Shown: one piece after another, positions 63,469 to 64,000 of the stretch
Layout of the letters: each line of letters begins with the position of its first letter
Numbering within the stretch: position 1 is the stretch's first letter
NCBI RefSeq assembly: GCF_000019225.1
Contig: NC_010995.1
Span: forward strand, 741,001-805,000
Length of the DNA: 64,000 bases
Direction of reading: 5' to 3'
Origin: Cellvibrio japonicus Ueda107
GTDB taxonomy: Bacteria > Pseudomonadota > Gammaproteobacteria > Pseudomonadales > Cellvibrionaceae
The notes under the pieces: model-generated
Databases searched by the model: none
Seen by the model: the letters and a program-made list of their open reading frames with translations, nothing else
What the model was told of the DNA's origin: nothing
Program-made: the position numbers and the translations under genes

Positions 63469-64000
<532 letters not shown>

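Overview
The window is chromosomal DNA from a gammaproteobacterium of the Cellvibrio type (Cellvibrionaceae). I infer this from the gammaproteobacterial gene orders lolB-ispE-tRNA-Gln-prs-rplY-pth-ychF, hemA-prfA-prmC-moeB and ilvIH with divergent ilvY/ilvC, together with a xanthan-like exopolysaccharide locus and a PEP-CTERM-type protein. No database search was possible, so the genus is an inference.

Region 1 (about 1.7-18.5 kb) is an exopolysaccharide locus with two convergent arms. The minus arm reads gumB/epsE, gumC, a degenerate BY-kinase, gumE, gumH, a secreted GH5 glycanase, gumK, gumM, gumI and gumJ, most of them overlapping or nearly touching. The plus arm has a gumD-like initiating phosphoglycosyltransferase that carries a one-base frameshift, an outer-membrane barrel protein, a gumL-like pyruvyl transferase, a DUF707-like protein and a GT25 enzyme. 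Together they cover the functions needed for a xanthan-type pentasaccharide polymer. Sites resembling sigma-54 promoters lie before both arms and before a PEP-CTERM-like protein gene at 21.1 kb.

Region 2 (18.8-23.4 kb) holds tRNA-Met, aroA, a thioesterase, the PEP-CTERM-like protein, a MarC-family protein and a META-domain lipoprotein.

Region 3 (23.6-38.4 kb) is a defence island. A NERD-domain helicase stands alone on the plus strand. On the minus strand a nearly continuous series runs HTH regulator, hsdR, hsdM, rhuM, hsdS, SIR2-APAZ and short prokaryotic Argonaute. The Argonaute gene, part of a SPARSA-type abortive-infection system, is split by a complete IS4-family element with a 10-bp target duplication; removing the element restores a 484-codon reading frame exactly. 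Three 22-bp palindromes at exact 50-bp intervals lie upstream of the HTH gene and look like its operators.

Region 4 (38.4-64 kb) is housekeeping: ychF, pth, rplY, prs, tRNA-Gln, ispE, lolB and a TPR lipoprotein on the minus strand; hemA, prfA, prmC and moeB on the plus strand; then a YjgN-like membrane protein with an M48 protease, a PfkB-family kinase, PBP1b, an ECF sigma factor module, the branched-chain amino acid genes ilvI, ilvH, ilvY and ilvC (cut by the window end), and a 3-methyladenine DNA glycosylase.
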